From: Glandiceps talaboti
Lineage: Eukaryota > Hemichordata > Enteropneusta > Spengelidae
Reading direction: 5' to 3'
NCBI RefSeq assembly: GCF_964340395.1
Contig: NC_135558.1
Span: 8,092,001 to 8,156,000, forward strand
Length of the DNA: 64,000 nucleotides
Every line of letters begins with the position of its first letter. Position 1 is the first letter of the stretch. A program made the position numbers and the translations under genes. Shown in pieces: positions 46,045 through 59,135 of this stretch. A model generated the notes under the pieces. It was not told the DNA's origin. It saw only the letters and a program-made list of their open reading frames with translations, and did no database searches.

Positions 46045-48994
46045 CATTTCTTACATTACTTTTTATTAGATTATAAGTATAATATACTTTCAAAAAGTAC
46101 ATTGTTGAAATTGAAGAAAATGCACTGAAATATTTTAAATCTAAGCATTTTCTGAATAAATTCAACAAGAAGTTTAATATTTAGAATAGATGCTCTCTAA
46201 ATGTACATCATAAGAGTATCTCTAAACATATGAAATATTGAAATTATTTTGGTCTTTTGATTTGAAATGTTGGTTGGAAAACTTACTTTGGACAAGTTGA
46301 TGACTTTGGATAATGAATTATTTTAAAAGTGGACTTAATCTGTACATTGATGTTTTTTTTTGAGGGGGGGGGGTTGTTTTAAATTTGTTTCATATTAAAA
46401 TATGTTGATACTGTGTCAAACACTAAAGGTACATTGAAATATGTATAAAAAAAAAGTGGCTGTCTGTTTCTGTTGAACTTTCACTCGATACGCTTCAGAG
46501 AACTTGAACAAATACCCTATGCCAACTAGTCTGGATGCCAACGTGGTTTCTAACTAAACCATGTCATGGTCAAAGTCCCTTAATCAGCACAAAAAGTTGT
46601 TCATCCAATCAGCGAACCCCAACTGTTAAAGTGATATAAACAGTGTATACATAGCATCCTGAGCTGACAGATATACCATATTTGGAATATTACATAACTG
46701 CCCCAATAAACACTAACTTTATGAGGGACTGTGTTATTAGTTAGAATTTTGTGATTGATTAACAAAGACATGATGTTAATGACTGTGTGGGTGACTGTGG
46801 ATGAATTCTAAATTGGATCTCATGCATCTCAGGACTTCTAGAGTAACGACTTTGACTATACTGTGAGTGGAGTTGTAAATCGTAATGATATACCAACTAA
46901 CCATATAAACCTATTGCCAGTTCCAAGGTGCATTGCATGTGTCTTGTGTATGCACAGAATGTGTACTCAGAACTGTGTGGGGTACTCCCATAATAAAGGT
47001 ATGTTCATATATGTACCATGGTTTTGACCCCATTTCGTCTCATATAGACTATCCACTCTTGATTTTTTTTAATTTCTCAAGCATTATGTAGCTGTTCGAG
47101 CCCTCTTTCAATGCAAATGACTTTTGGCACCATAGTTTGGACAGTGTACTTTCCATTTAGCCAGATTTTGGAAATTTTGTCGAGACTCCTGGACAATATA
47201 TTTTCCAAGCTGCCAATGTTCACATTTTCCCATAACTTTCAACTCCTTGTTTCTGGCCAAAATACAGACATATGACCCTTAGTATTTAATCTTTGTAGAG
47301 TTTGCACCCATAATTTGAGGTACACAGAACAATGGTTGATGTTTTGTGCAAGTTTGGGATGTGTTGAATAAGCACCCCTAGTTACTAGCAAGGTTTTCAC
47401 ATCATGGAACCCCTTAGGTCCACAAATAAAATACTGCACATTTGCAAAAATGTATTAGCCACTTACACCATCCATTTTTCAAACAAGCAACACACATTCA
47501 AAAGAACAAAGAAGAAAAAAATATCACTATTTCCATTTATTTCCAGGGGAGAGAAAATATTACAGAAAATATCTATGCAAGAATAAATTTGAAATTCCAC
47601 ATTAAAATAATACTGTGAACATAGATATACCTTGCTGTTACTATGGCAACAGGATCACTGGAACAGACACAGAAAAATAAGAGAAAAGTAATGAAAGCTT
47701 CTCACCTTTCTTAAATACATTTTTTTTTATCTTTTGTATTATCAATCATACATCCTTGTTGACTATATTTAAAGAAATTACTAATGAAAATTTTTCACAA
47801 AATTTAAACATTTTCATTTTTTTTGTCCATTCAACTCTTAATATTTACATAGACTACAAAAATATCTGTCCTTTTTGCAGATCATGAAAAAGCCTTTAAT
47901 TTTCTTATTGTCATCTCACAAATTCAAAATAAACATTGAAACCAGACGCAAAGTTTTTGAGATGATTTTCTTTGTCTGTTCCTTGAGAACTCATACAGAG
48001 AAAAAGAAAACGCTTGTGGAGAAAGTTCAATGTCATAAAAAGAAAACGGATGTAAAAATTCTAGTTTTAAGAAAAAAACTATGCAATAGTCGCAACTTAT
48101 ACTGCGCTACTATTTAATTATGCACCTGCTGTCTCAATCAAAAGACTGCTACATATTCTCTAATCAAATTTCTGACTGACTGAAGACTTGATATAGACCT
48201 GAACTTTACATTGATAATCAACAGACCTTCCATATAAATGCTGCCCTCTATAGACAGTTTGTGGTTTCCGGCTTGGAAACAGCAATTCTTACCAAACCCA
48301 TACTTGCAAATGGTCAAACAATTCCTCTGGTCTATACATGTCACAAGAGGGTGCTATTCACTGAAAGGTCTGCCCATGACTGTCCAAAGATGACACTCTT
48401 CATTGTAGAGATCTGTTGTTGTAACAGTCCAAATACAAGCCCTGCACACACACCCAATGGCTGATTCATTTCATCATAAAAGTTCAGATTCATATCAAAC
48501 CTCCAATAACATTACCATTTACAGGTCTAACCCAGTAATCTACTGGTCTATATCATTACAACTGCATGCAGCATTTGATTCCAAATTTTAATAAGTTTCT
48601 TTCAATTGATTATACTCTTTCTTAATCATAAACATTACATTTTTTGCGACTGCCTAGACAGCTATTTTTCTAGTTAACTGTTATTCCAACAAGGCCCTGA
48701 CTTTTGTAAAATATTACACATATTTGTATACAACTATTCTTTTCGATTTGTTTCCCTTTTCTCCGGGGAGGGGAGGGGAGAGGGCACTTATCTATCATCC
48801 AGTACAACCATGGAATTTTAATCCATGCATATTCATTACATTCAAATATTGCAAGTTATTTTGGACACAGGATTCATAAAATTTCATATTATCTGAATAT
48901 TTCATATGCAATATTCATATAATTTGCATTTCATATTAGTTCCAGAAATCGAATATTTCATCAGCGGGCATAATTTTCATATTTGGCTGATTAT
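46045..48994. other. Gene-poor intergenic sequence
   Basis: AT-rich DNA with short chance ORFs only. No exon, RNA gene or strong repeat recognised. Confidence 0.5.
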
Positions 48995-49245
48995 GCCTTC
49001 ATTATTCATCAAATGTGAATAATGTATGCATTATTCACAAAATTTGAATCATATATGAATGTCATGACATTTGAATAATATATGCATTATTCATAACATT
49101 TGAATAATATATGCATTATTTGTAACATTTGAATAATATATGTATTATTCATAACAATTGAATAATATATCCATTATTCATAACATTTGAATAATATATG
49201 CATTATTTGTAACATTTGAATAATATATGCATTATTCATATATTA
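48995..49245 (+). repeat. AT-rich 29-base tandem repeat, about 8 units
   Basis: The unit contains AACATTTGAATAATATATGC followed by ATTATTCAT and is itself nearly palindromic. Units alternate between ATTATTCAT and ATTATTTGT endings. Confidence 0.85.
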
Positions 49246-52122
49246 GCAGGGAAAATTTTCTGAAATCTGCTCTTTAGGTTAACTGTAAAATAAATTACAA
49301 ATCTGAGAGTAAACAGGAGAAGTAACAAATCAAGTCTCTATGTATATATTTAATTGATTATAGATTAGATGGCTTACTTTTTAACGAAAATCCTTGTGTG
49401 TTCATTAAAGTTCATTTGTGACAGTTCAAATCATAACTCACGATATTTCAACTACTTTCACGAACTTGTTGGAATAACAGTCATTCAATAAACACAATAC
49501 CACCTCTTATTAGACACACCATATAGTACATAGCATAAAGGATTAATGCTATTCAGCTGCAAATTCTCAAAATCACTAGACAAGCTCTACAGAAAGCTAA
49601 AGCTGCAAAAAAATTCATAGAAGCCGTATACACATACAGGTAGTAGGTAGTACTGACAGTACATTCATTTAAAAAAAAAAAATCAACTTTGCATTCAGAG
49701 CTGTAAAAAGCACATACAAAGTGAAGCCAACCCTCAAGGATTTTTCTTTACACTAGCATATGTCAAAATTCACTTGAGATATTAAATCATTATATTTTGC
49801 AAAATTATGAATTGATTACACAAACGAGAATGTTTCACTTTCAATATAAAGTTTTCTTGGCTCATTGCCACTTCTACTTGTACATCACAGTCCTTGCAAA
49901 ACTGGACAAACCCTCCTACAGAAAAACCTTTAAACAAATTCTCTTTCAGTTGCTGGATGATGCAAAAATCATGTGAGTTTATTTATTTGTTCCATGTTAT
50001 ACTGTAAACCAAGAAGAAATGATTATTAAATTCAAAGCATTTGTACAGGAGCATACCTTTTTTATGACTCTCCTTAGATATTAAAACTTCTATCGCACCA
50101 AAATAAATTGGTAAACCGATGAAAATTTACATAATGAATTCAAGTGCTGAGTTAACAGTTCTTCGATGAGTATCTGCGTGAACATTCCTAGAGTTACACT
50201 TTCAACTCTTTATTTAATCACCTCAAGAGGGCGCCCTTGATAAAAAGGTCAAATCTTTGAATATAGATCATTTTTTTTCAAATGCTCCTTGGGCGATTCT
50301 TTGTCTTCCTGTTGATATGACTATCACATCGCTATGGTAATCTCTGTTTGTATAACATTTCAAAGGCAAACTGAACTGAATAAATGAATACTCTACAGAA
50401 TATCTGTAATTATTTTAATTTGATAAATACGTAATGAAACTTTGACTGTTACAAATAAATCTCTTCTGAAAGTTTGAAAGGAAATCAAAGCTCTCCTTGA
50501 AAGTGTGATCAATTTACCAAAGTCCGAGCAAGAACATTGGCTGAGTCTAAAAACTGATAAATCTGAAGAAAATATTCACACTAATTTGATTGTAAACGTT
50601 GCTTAAAAATTCTTGACCTATCCATATTAATAGAATCTGTATTTCTCTTATTCAGGAAATTGTTGTATTCAGAGGAGTCAGGTCCAGTGTACACGTGTCT
50701 TGCCAGAACTGATACCTTCCCAAACTTATATCTTTTCATAATGTCATCACCTGCCTCTTTGAAAAAGAGTTAAAGTTTTCAACTACTGATGGCCTTTCAG
50801 TACATAGCAATGTCTAAATAAGAATTGCAATGGTAATCAAACCTTGAAAAAAAAAGAATACCTGGAGATAATGAATGTGTTACTGGGAATGTCCCCCCCC
50901 CCCAAAAAAAAAAAAAAAAAAAAATGAAAACTCGTTCTATCCCTTTTGTTTCTGAGATTTCACAAGTGGTGATACATCAACAAATACATACATTTTGAAG
51001 CAAGGTGATTTACACAGCAAAGAGTTTGAAGCACTATTATAATAACCAGCACAGCAGCGAAATAAACAGAAAGCCACATTTGTCAGGCTTTGTCCAATAA
51101 TCTCACATGTTTTTTTTTTTTTTTTTTTTTAAATGTAGCATGTGTTTTTTATATGTATCACCCGTCTCCAATGTAGCCAAAGTATCCACTCTGTGATTGG
51201 CTGCTTCAAAAATCTTTAGATCAAATTTCATGATTATCATAGAAAGCCACTAAGTATCTATATCACTACTATGTTGCAAAGTTTCTTGTACCCTTGCACA
51301 TTCTCCCCTATACGAAATACAGAATTACAAATTGTCAGAATTTTTCTTCTTCTTTTTTTTTAGTAATCATTTTTTCAATACTTTACTACTCCATTTGACA
51401 AAAAAAAGCATAGGCAACACAGCCCACGGACAGTTGTTTACTCACACAAAAGCAGTTTTTTTTATCTCTTTAAAATCAATCTGTACCCAGCCTGTCTTGG
51501 CTGAGTTTTTGTCAGAAATTGGAAACTATGAATAAGGACTCCCTGAAGATGAGACTTGTACAACTTATGCTCTGAACTCTGACCTCTGACCTCTTAATTA
51601 ATAAACAGGCACTTTATGTTTTACCAAGTGTATTACGCAGCAGAAAAGACATTTTTTTTCTGGTTCTTACCAGAAATCTAAAAACTACACAACAAAAATA
51701 TTCTACGACTATCGAAATTAGGAATTTTGTACAAGTTTATCTACGTTTCTCTTTTCTAATCAAATTTTTCTATTCTCAAAAAAATCCAGTTGATGAATCT
51801 GAGATTTGTTACAATCTGTAAATATACTTGAATCAGAAAAAGTTAGGAACCACTACACTGACAGACACCTGGCCACCCCTACAGAATTAATGGTACAAAC
51901 ACGAAAGACATCCTTCACTGACAGCATGGACTGAACCATACAAATTTAAAGGTAGTATAGTAGACTATGAGATAGTGAGAACGCAGAAAAGAAGTTTCAG
52001 TATGGCACAGTGTTTCACTATGGCTCAGAGCCGTCGATAAAACAATATCATTGACAGACGTGGAGAATCTCAACATTGGAAAAAACGAACTGTAATGGAG
52101 TATGGAGTTTGTGGAGAGTTTA
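49246..52122. other. Probable RXR 3' UTR and flank
   Basis: Downstream of the RXR stop codon on the minus strand. Contains homopolymer runs (A at about 50,900, T at about 51,110) and no recognisable exon. How much of it is transcribed cannot be told from sequence. Confidence 0.4.
50209..50214 (-). terminator. RXR: Candidate RXR poly(A) signal
   Basis: First AATAAA on the minus strand after the RXR stop codon, implying a 3' UTR of about 1.9 kb. Long RXR 3' UTRs are usual, but the site is only a hexamer match. Confidence 0.3.
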
Positions 52123-55025
52123 TCAATTGTTGCTTGGTGCTTCCAACATCTCCATGAGAAATGTATCAATCGGTGTGTCACCAATTAACTTGAAGAAGAA
52201 TAAATGTTCCAGACATTTGAGACCGATAGAGCGTAGTGCTGGCAGACGAAGCAATAGTTTGGCAAATCGACCTGGTTCATCCGGGTATGTTTTCCTGCAG
52301 TATTCTTCCAATGAGGCATATACTTTCTCACGTAATTCTTCTACTTTCTGGACAGCACCCAAATTCTTGGCATCTGTTGGAGAATAAATCATTTACATTA
52401 CTACACATGACATCGTTTGTATCTAGTCACTTCTACATGTTTATACACACTCAAATCTTGATTAGATACTTGTACATGAAGGTAAATGTCAAACCCAATA
52501 TTAAAGACAAAAGATTGCATACTTTGGCCACAGAGGGAGCTATTCCAAAATTGTTATGATGGGTATACCTTGGAAATATCATTCATTCACTAATAAACTT
52601 TAAACAACACTTATTCTGGTGATGGGTGCAAGGTTAAAAGGATTGTGGCATACATACAAATCAGAACATGCATACAAATTACATACCGATGTATTGGGAG
52701 ACACACAATATACTGTAAACAGAGATATTTTCTAAATCTTGCAACTTTACAGTTTTCAGCTAGTTCTTGCAGACTTATTTTTACTAATTATCAGACTGGT
52801 ACATTGTGTTCATGTACAAGAAGGCATTTTAGTCGCTACTTATTTTTTTGCATTTTTTGTGAAAAAGTGAAAGTAAGTCTTTAGTGAAACTTTCCACATT
52901 TACAATAAATTGGAGCCAACAGCAGGTCTATCGGTTGTACACTAACCTGGGTTGAAGAGAACAATGGCCCTAAGACAGCCGAGTTCTGTTTTATCCATCT
53001 TCATTTCTCTCATCTTAGCTACCAACTCAGTCAGTACACGATCAAAGATAGTACCGACACCGGCACTATGGGCACTATTCCTGTGAACATGGAGGCCTGT
53101 AGCCAGCAGGATGCCATCTTTGACGGCGATAGAACGATGTGAAAATGCAGCAATTAACAGTTCATTCCATCCTAGCAAACAAGATAAAAACATGGATCAA
53201 GCTAAGTTTCAACAAATTCAGTAATGTGAATGTTGACATACAAGCACCATGATAGTGTATCAAATTTGAATGCATACCTCACCTTGTCAACGCCTTGATA
53301 ATGTTTTGTATCTCAAAATGATATTTGCTAAGACCACATCCATATGTTGAATGATTTAATTTTATTTAAACAGATCTTCTATGAGCAATGAATACGTTGG
53401 AAATTAATAATGACAGATGGATGAATGATTTGAGCAGACTCGTTTTCCCCATAAGCGTGTCAAATGCTGTCCATGTGGAGTAATGAAATAGATCACTTAT
53501 CACATCCCATTGTAAAACAGCGATAACTACAGTCAACTTATGAACTTTTGTTTGTGGTGGAATGTGAGAGATAGAGTTGGAGTGGGGATAGGGAGTAGAA
53601 ACTCAACAAATGTGGCACTCTATTTCCTGTCTGTGTGTACCTTGGGGTATACACGGTATAGGTTACCCGGTTAATCATAGCAAGCACTGTAGTCCATCTG
53701 CTAGACCTCAGATGTTCTTCCGATACAATACGACACATGACCGAACATCGCTATCGAGGATGGAACATCCAAGGTCTAGAAAATGTCCATCTGGATATAA
53801 ATAACTGCCAATCAGAGAACCGCATTAGCGACAAGCACAAACAGAGGACGATAGCTAATTTTTCATGCATATTCATCTTAAGGAGGGGCTTGTAAAAATA
53901 ACCACCAATGCGTTAACTGAAATGTGTGAATGACAACGTCTACACACTCATCAAACTCACAATTACCATAAGCCGATAAGACATAGTAATGACATAAGTG
54001 TGTTTGTCAACACCTGCATGCAGAGATTGAATATATTAAAGTATATATATGCATACATGGCCCAACCCACCGCTTAATGTAATCTCAATGGAATGTCCGG
54101 TCTGAAAATGACATTTGCTAGACTGTTGGGGCAAGCCCTCACTGCGAACTTCGTTCGCTTATATAGTATCGAAAGAAAGCCTGAACGTCTAGCAGCAAGA
54201 CTAAGAGCACTGCTGCTTTTCTCGATGTCTGAACAATACGAAAAACATCTCTGATTTACACGTCTACAGATACCAAGGGACAATGTACTATACACGGTGA
54301 AGAGCGAGGGTGCTGTATTCTCAATTTCCTGTTTGCAGTCTGTCTGAAATGGACTATTCAAGACCTCAATACAACAATTTGTGGGACTGTAAAACTATCA
54401 ATTGCTTACCTGCTCGAAGTAAGATAACTTGATCATCCAGAGGTAGCTCTGTAAAGTGAGGAATACGCTTTGCCCATTCTACCAGTGTGAATAACTGTTT
54501 ATCTGCTGCCTGGCATATATTGGTCACTGGGTCATTCTGTAAAACAAAGAGATTTATAAAGTAATGTTAACAACTCTGATATCGATATAGACATGGCCAC
54601 CTTCCACTATGTCAGGGAATCTGGATTTAAAGTGTTGGTGATTCTTCTACTTTTTGACTTATTATCAGTAATTTTTGTACACTAAATAGTGTGTCTGTCT
54701 GTTTGTCTGTATGTATGTATGTATGTATGTATGTATGTATGTATGTATGTATGTATGTATGTATGTATGTATGTATGTATGTATGTATGTATGTATGTAT
54801 GTATGTATGTATGTATGTATGTATGTACATGTATGTATGTATGTATGTATGTATGTATGTATGTATGTATGTATGTGTGTATGTATGTATGTATGTATAT
54901 ATGTATGTATGTATGTCCATGTGTGCATGTGTGTATGTATGTGTGTATGTATGTATGTATGTATGTATGTATGTATGTCTGTCCATGTGTGCGTGTATGT
55001 ATGTGTGTATGTATATATGTATGTA

Positions 55026-55112
<87 letters not shown>

Positions 55113-56696
55113 CCATTAGTCATTGCTCTATATGCTGTCCTATAATGTTGAAAACCCATGTGTATGAGTAAACCTTAATGACAATGTTATATTTTCAGTC
55201 CTGTCTAGCCAAACATCAACAACAGCACATCGATAAACTTACCGGTGTGTCCACATATGTGTCTGTTTTGGGTTCCACTGCTAACTCAGCTTCCAATATC
55301 TTTTCTACTGGCATGTCGTTATTAGCGCTACTAGTACTTTCAACTTCTCCGTCACCCCCGGCTTTGTCTTTGCGTTGACGTTCTTCTTGGACCGCTGTAA
55401 CGGGACAAACACCTGCTTTTTAATGAGCATCAAAACTTTGGTGGATTACATGCGCCAAGACGGGGGTTATCATTCAGGCACTCATTTCACAGAAACAGGA
55501 TTGATTGATTTTAAAAAATTTATCTAATGTTCCATACATGTACACTAGTTCAAAAGTGTACAAATACTTACACTAAATTTAGGAAACAAAACCTTTGAGA
55601 GTGAAGAAATTTTTCTGCATACTGAAGTTTTCATTGTACAATTCCATTGAAATCAAAATATACAAATGGTAACCATTAGCTTGTTTGAACTCTGCCCTCT
55701 AGTGGCCATATAGAGAAATGTTCTGGTCAAAGATATGGCAAGGGTATACATGGTATTTTAATACTTCAATGCAACAACACGTACGGTGCATGTTTAAAAA
55801 AGACTGGTTTTGAAAACAATTTTACAGACATAATAATATTCAGATAATAATCACCAGTATGGTGCTATCATTGCATTATGAGGTACATGTAATTATATTT
55901 ATGTCAAGAATAGACAATTTCTGCTGAGTCAACTGGAGGTTATCACTTTGTATTTTAGTTAGTTCTGATGGTTTCTTTCAAGTCATTTAGACCAACTACT
56001 ATAAGTTACGCTAGAAACACCGAAAACAGGAATACATAAATTTCGACAATACAGGTAACTTGATTAATGTTAGTAGGAGAATTTTCATTAAATTAACGTT
56101 ACGATTGACAAACACTATACACACAAAAGCACCATAATAAACATTGGACTACACACTCAGGCCAAGTTGACCACTATCAAACAAAAAAGTTAGGACTTAT
56201 ACCCTTGTCACTCTGTGTTACAAAAACACATCTACATCACTGGTTCTGTGGTACTTGAAAAAATCAAAAATGTTTTTTACGATTTTTTTCTTATTCATCG
56301 TAAATTGCATTAATTTTGCAAAGACATAATTATATCATTCCCAAGTATGTCTTCATTCAGCTCAAAAACACTAATCACCTAAGAGTTTGTCAATACATGT
56401 TTTTTTTTTACTTGTAGTGACATGGCTCCTTAGGTTACTTGTATTTTTCTTAGCTGAAGGAAGCAACACATTGGGGAGTACTATCTGTAATCCACTGTTA
56501 ATAAATCTGCTACTACCTTCTCGTCTCATTCCCATGGCTATGCATTTCTGGTAGCGACAGTACTGGCAGCGATTTCTTTGTCGTTTGTCTACGATACAAT
56601 TCTTCTCATCTCGACAGGCATAATGTAGGTCTTTTCGGACTGTACGTTTAAAAAAGCCTTTACACCCCTCACAACTATAAACACCATAGTGTTTGC
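52123..56696 (-). CDS. RXR: Retinoid X receptor (RXR), last five coding exons (5' part missing)
   Basis: Ligand-activated nuclear receptor and common heterodimer partner (family NR2B). Exons (minus): 56696-56517, 55394-55243, 54536-54410, 53171-52947, 52373-52123; about 310 aa. The first begins at the conserved split Gly before [15 protein letters not shown], so it holds the P-box helix, the second zinc finger and the linker to MRRE. Then come the hinge, LBD helix 3 ([16 protein letters not shown]), [32 protein letters not shown], the dimer helix [20 protein letters not shown] and AF-2 (FLMEMLEAP). Residues known to contact 9-cis-retinoic acid in human RXRalpha (Ala-Ala-x-x-Gln in helix 3, Asn, Leu, Phe and Arg of helix 5, Cys and His of helix 11) are all kept, so it is probably ligand-competent. 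N-terminal domain and first zinc finger are not found up to the window end. Confidence 0.95.
52735..52890. repeat. Dispersed repeat, copy in RXR last intron
   Basis: Similar to 58,976-59,135, sharing CAGCTAGTTCT, CAGACTG-TACATTGTGTTC, TTTTAGTC-CTACTT and AAGTCTTT blocks in order. Same orientation. Confidence 0.75.
53172..54409. other. RXR: RXR intron (between LBD exons)
   Basis: Contains a short block similar to sequence at about 20,667 (GAGGG-GCTGTATT-TCAATTTCC, near 54,305). Otherwise nothing recognised. The minus ORF at 54,074-54,361 lacks any family match. Confidence 0.4.
54690..55112 (+). repeat. (GTAT)n-(GT)n compound microsatellite
   Basis: Over 400 bases in the RXR intron between the hinge exon and the helix 3 exon. 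Its right flank (CATTAGTCATTGCTCTATA and following) matches the flank of the GTAT array at 13,649-13,713. Seven overlapping ORFs across it are artefacts. Confidence 0.97.
55395..56516. other. RXR: RXR intron after the DBD exon
   Basis: Nothing recognised. The open frame that reads through the donor at 56,516 into this intron (about 45 codons, then stop) is an intron read-through, not a coding extension. Confidence 0.5.
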
Positions 56697-56929
56697 CTGC
56701 AAAGAAACAAGAACAAGGAAAAACACAACATAAGTACCACAAAAACTACTTTTTTAACGCCACAGTTTATAGTATGAAAGATCCAGTCATTCGCTACTCT
56801 GTTGGAACATATGTACGTGAGTGGAAACAAATCTCTCAGGCTGAACAGTCTATTATTCTTTCTAAAACACTCACTCAGACGCATTCAAAAGCAAAGTATA
56901 AACAAGCAAAGACAGACAGATGGTTGTAC

Positions 56930-57450
56930 ACCGAATTGACATGGGAAGTGAGACAGACCAGTTTATGTATGAATTCGCCACCATTATCATATGTTGGCAA
57001 GGAGCAGAATTTGTTAAATTCCAAGGTTGAGAGAAAGGCAGCCAGACAGACAGACAACCAGAGACAGACATACATACATACATACATACATACATACATA
57101 CATACATACATACATACATACATACATACATACATACATACATGTACATACATACATACATACATACATACAGACAGACACACACACACACAAGGTTCAT
57201 CACTGAATTGACATGGGAAGTAAAACTGGTTTAGGTTATGTGAATTCTATGTCATCATCACATATAGGTCAGATGAAGAATTAGTTTAACTCCAAGGTTG
57301 ACACAGACAGACAGACAGACAGACAGAGACAGACAGACAGACAGACAGATAGGGTTTATCACTTAATTGACAAGGGAAGTAAGACTGGTTTATATGTGGA
57401 TTCTCTGTCATTATATCATAGATATGTCAGTAACAGAATTAGTTACAACT
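56930..57450 (+). repeat. Three tandem copies of a unit ending in (CAGA)n/(CATA)n
   Basis: The block ATTGACATGGGAAGT followed by an ACTGGTTTA-like stretch and TTCCAAGGTTGA recurs at about 56,935, 57,208 and 57,365. It is followed by CAGA and CATA microsatellites (57,036-57,190; 57,303-57,350). Confidence 0.8.
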
Positions 57451-58594
57451 CTATACTTTACTTTCTCTCTTTGAAAGCCTCAAACTTAACGTTCACTTCT
57501 AGCACAACTTACATTTTGTAACATTGGTTGCACAAAAAATTGTCAGTGCTATCGACAATGGTACTGAGTACATATGGGTACAATCTACCTACATATACGT
57601 AACATCCCTATGTCAATTTACTGGCATATTATCCCATGAAACACATGTGGAGTGTTGTGTACCATATGGGATGCTATATTGTTGTACTGTACATTGTATA
57701 TTTCATTTATCTCAAAATTACATGTGACATCACATAATTTCAGGCCAACAAAATACACAAAAACAGATGACACTGAAGACAGCAATAAATTCGCTATCAA
57801 TCCATGCAAAATATATATGCGGATTAGCAAATTCCCCACTCCATATTTCTGCAGTTGTACATACAACGCAAAAAACTTCTTAGAATAAATTTTCTCAAAA
57901 TCAAAAATAAATACACAAATTAAAATCTATATAGTAAAAATTTGTAATCTTTTCACTTGCATCAACATATGCACAGCAGTTGATAAAACTAGATGGATCT
58001 TCTCATTCCCGATTCTTTTCACCGACACTTCAGAAAGAGTTGTACAAATTGAATTGAATGAACCACTGGTCATTAAAATGCATCACTACTACTTCTACAT
58101 AGTAATGGGTGGGGACTGTCACATACTTGCTTTTGTTCTCTGTTAAAATATTCAAATATTCAAGGTTACATATTCAAGTTATTTAAAGCTTGTTCATTCG
58201 ATTAGCTTTTTTTCATGGCCAGTTTATATAACTCCGGGATTTTTTTTCTTTTGGTAAATGTTTCTACCAGTTTACAAGGTGAGGAGATAGATAGTAAAAT
58301 TTGCAACTATATTCACCTTTTTCTTTTTTGAGAACTGCTGACTTTGCGAGAAAACTGATATTGCTAAATTTTACAAACACGCTATGCCTTCCACTTTCAG
58401 TATTACAATGAATGAACTGACATGGGGGGTGGGGGGGGGAGGAGTTTTTTAGGAATGCTGGCAATGCATATTAACTTATACGAGGGTCACTTTTTACCTT
58501 TTATAGCTCTATGAAAATATACTTTCCACTTTCAGTATTTATAAACTGAGAACGTTAGACTTCTCTTTGAAAATACATGCACATATCGTAGTGT

Positions 58595-58655
58595 CAGTGT
58601 AGTAAGGTCGTATCTACTATGCAATTGTATAGACAGATACGACCTTACTCCACTG
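58595..58655. repeat. 61-base hairpin with 21-base arms
   Basis: Arms at 58,595-58,615 and 58,635-58,655 pair with one mismatch around AGTAAGGTCGTATCT. The 19-base centre can itself partly pair (CTAT and ATAG). It could be a miRNA-like precursor or a small fold-back element. Confidence 0.65.
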
Positions 58656-58975
58656 ATGCGGCAGTATGATTGTCAGTGTTCGCGGCTAAGCAAAAATGTG
58701 CGTACTATACGCAACAAAATAATTTACGCAGTTCGGAGGAAGCAATGCGTCTACCGTACACAACGAAAATACGTAATATCTATCAACAAACTAAATAACG
58801 CACTGAAAAAAAACGTAACGGAAACACTGTATTGTACTGGTTTTTTGATAACACTAAGATTAACACATTGGTACAAAACTTTCTATTCATCACTTGTTTT
58901 GCATATTTAAAATGAACAACCCCTTGGTGACAATCTCTGATAAAATACTGCCAAGTTAAATATTTTCACCACTAG

Positions 58976-59135
58976 AAAATTTTGCGATTTTACAATTATC
59001 AGCTAGTTCTCAAAAACTAATTTTTATTAAATTACCAGACTGATACATTGTGTTCTGTACAAGATGCCATTTTAGTCACTACTTTATTTTTTGTGTTTTC
59101 GTTTTCTAGCAAAAATAAACGAAAATAAGTCTTTT
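58976..59135. repeat. Dispersed repeat, second copy
   Basis: Partner of 52,735-52,890, see shared blocks there. Confidence 0.75.

Noticed and set aside
54627-55171. ORFs of up to 164 codons over the GTAT/GT tract
   Set aside because: Microsatellite artefact inside an RXR intron on both strands.
56371-56516. C-terminal extension of the RXR DBD exon ([10 protein letters not shown] and following)
   Set aside because: This is intron read-through past a good GTAGTA donor; the next exon restores the conserved AVQEERQR sequence in phase.
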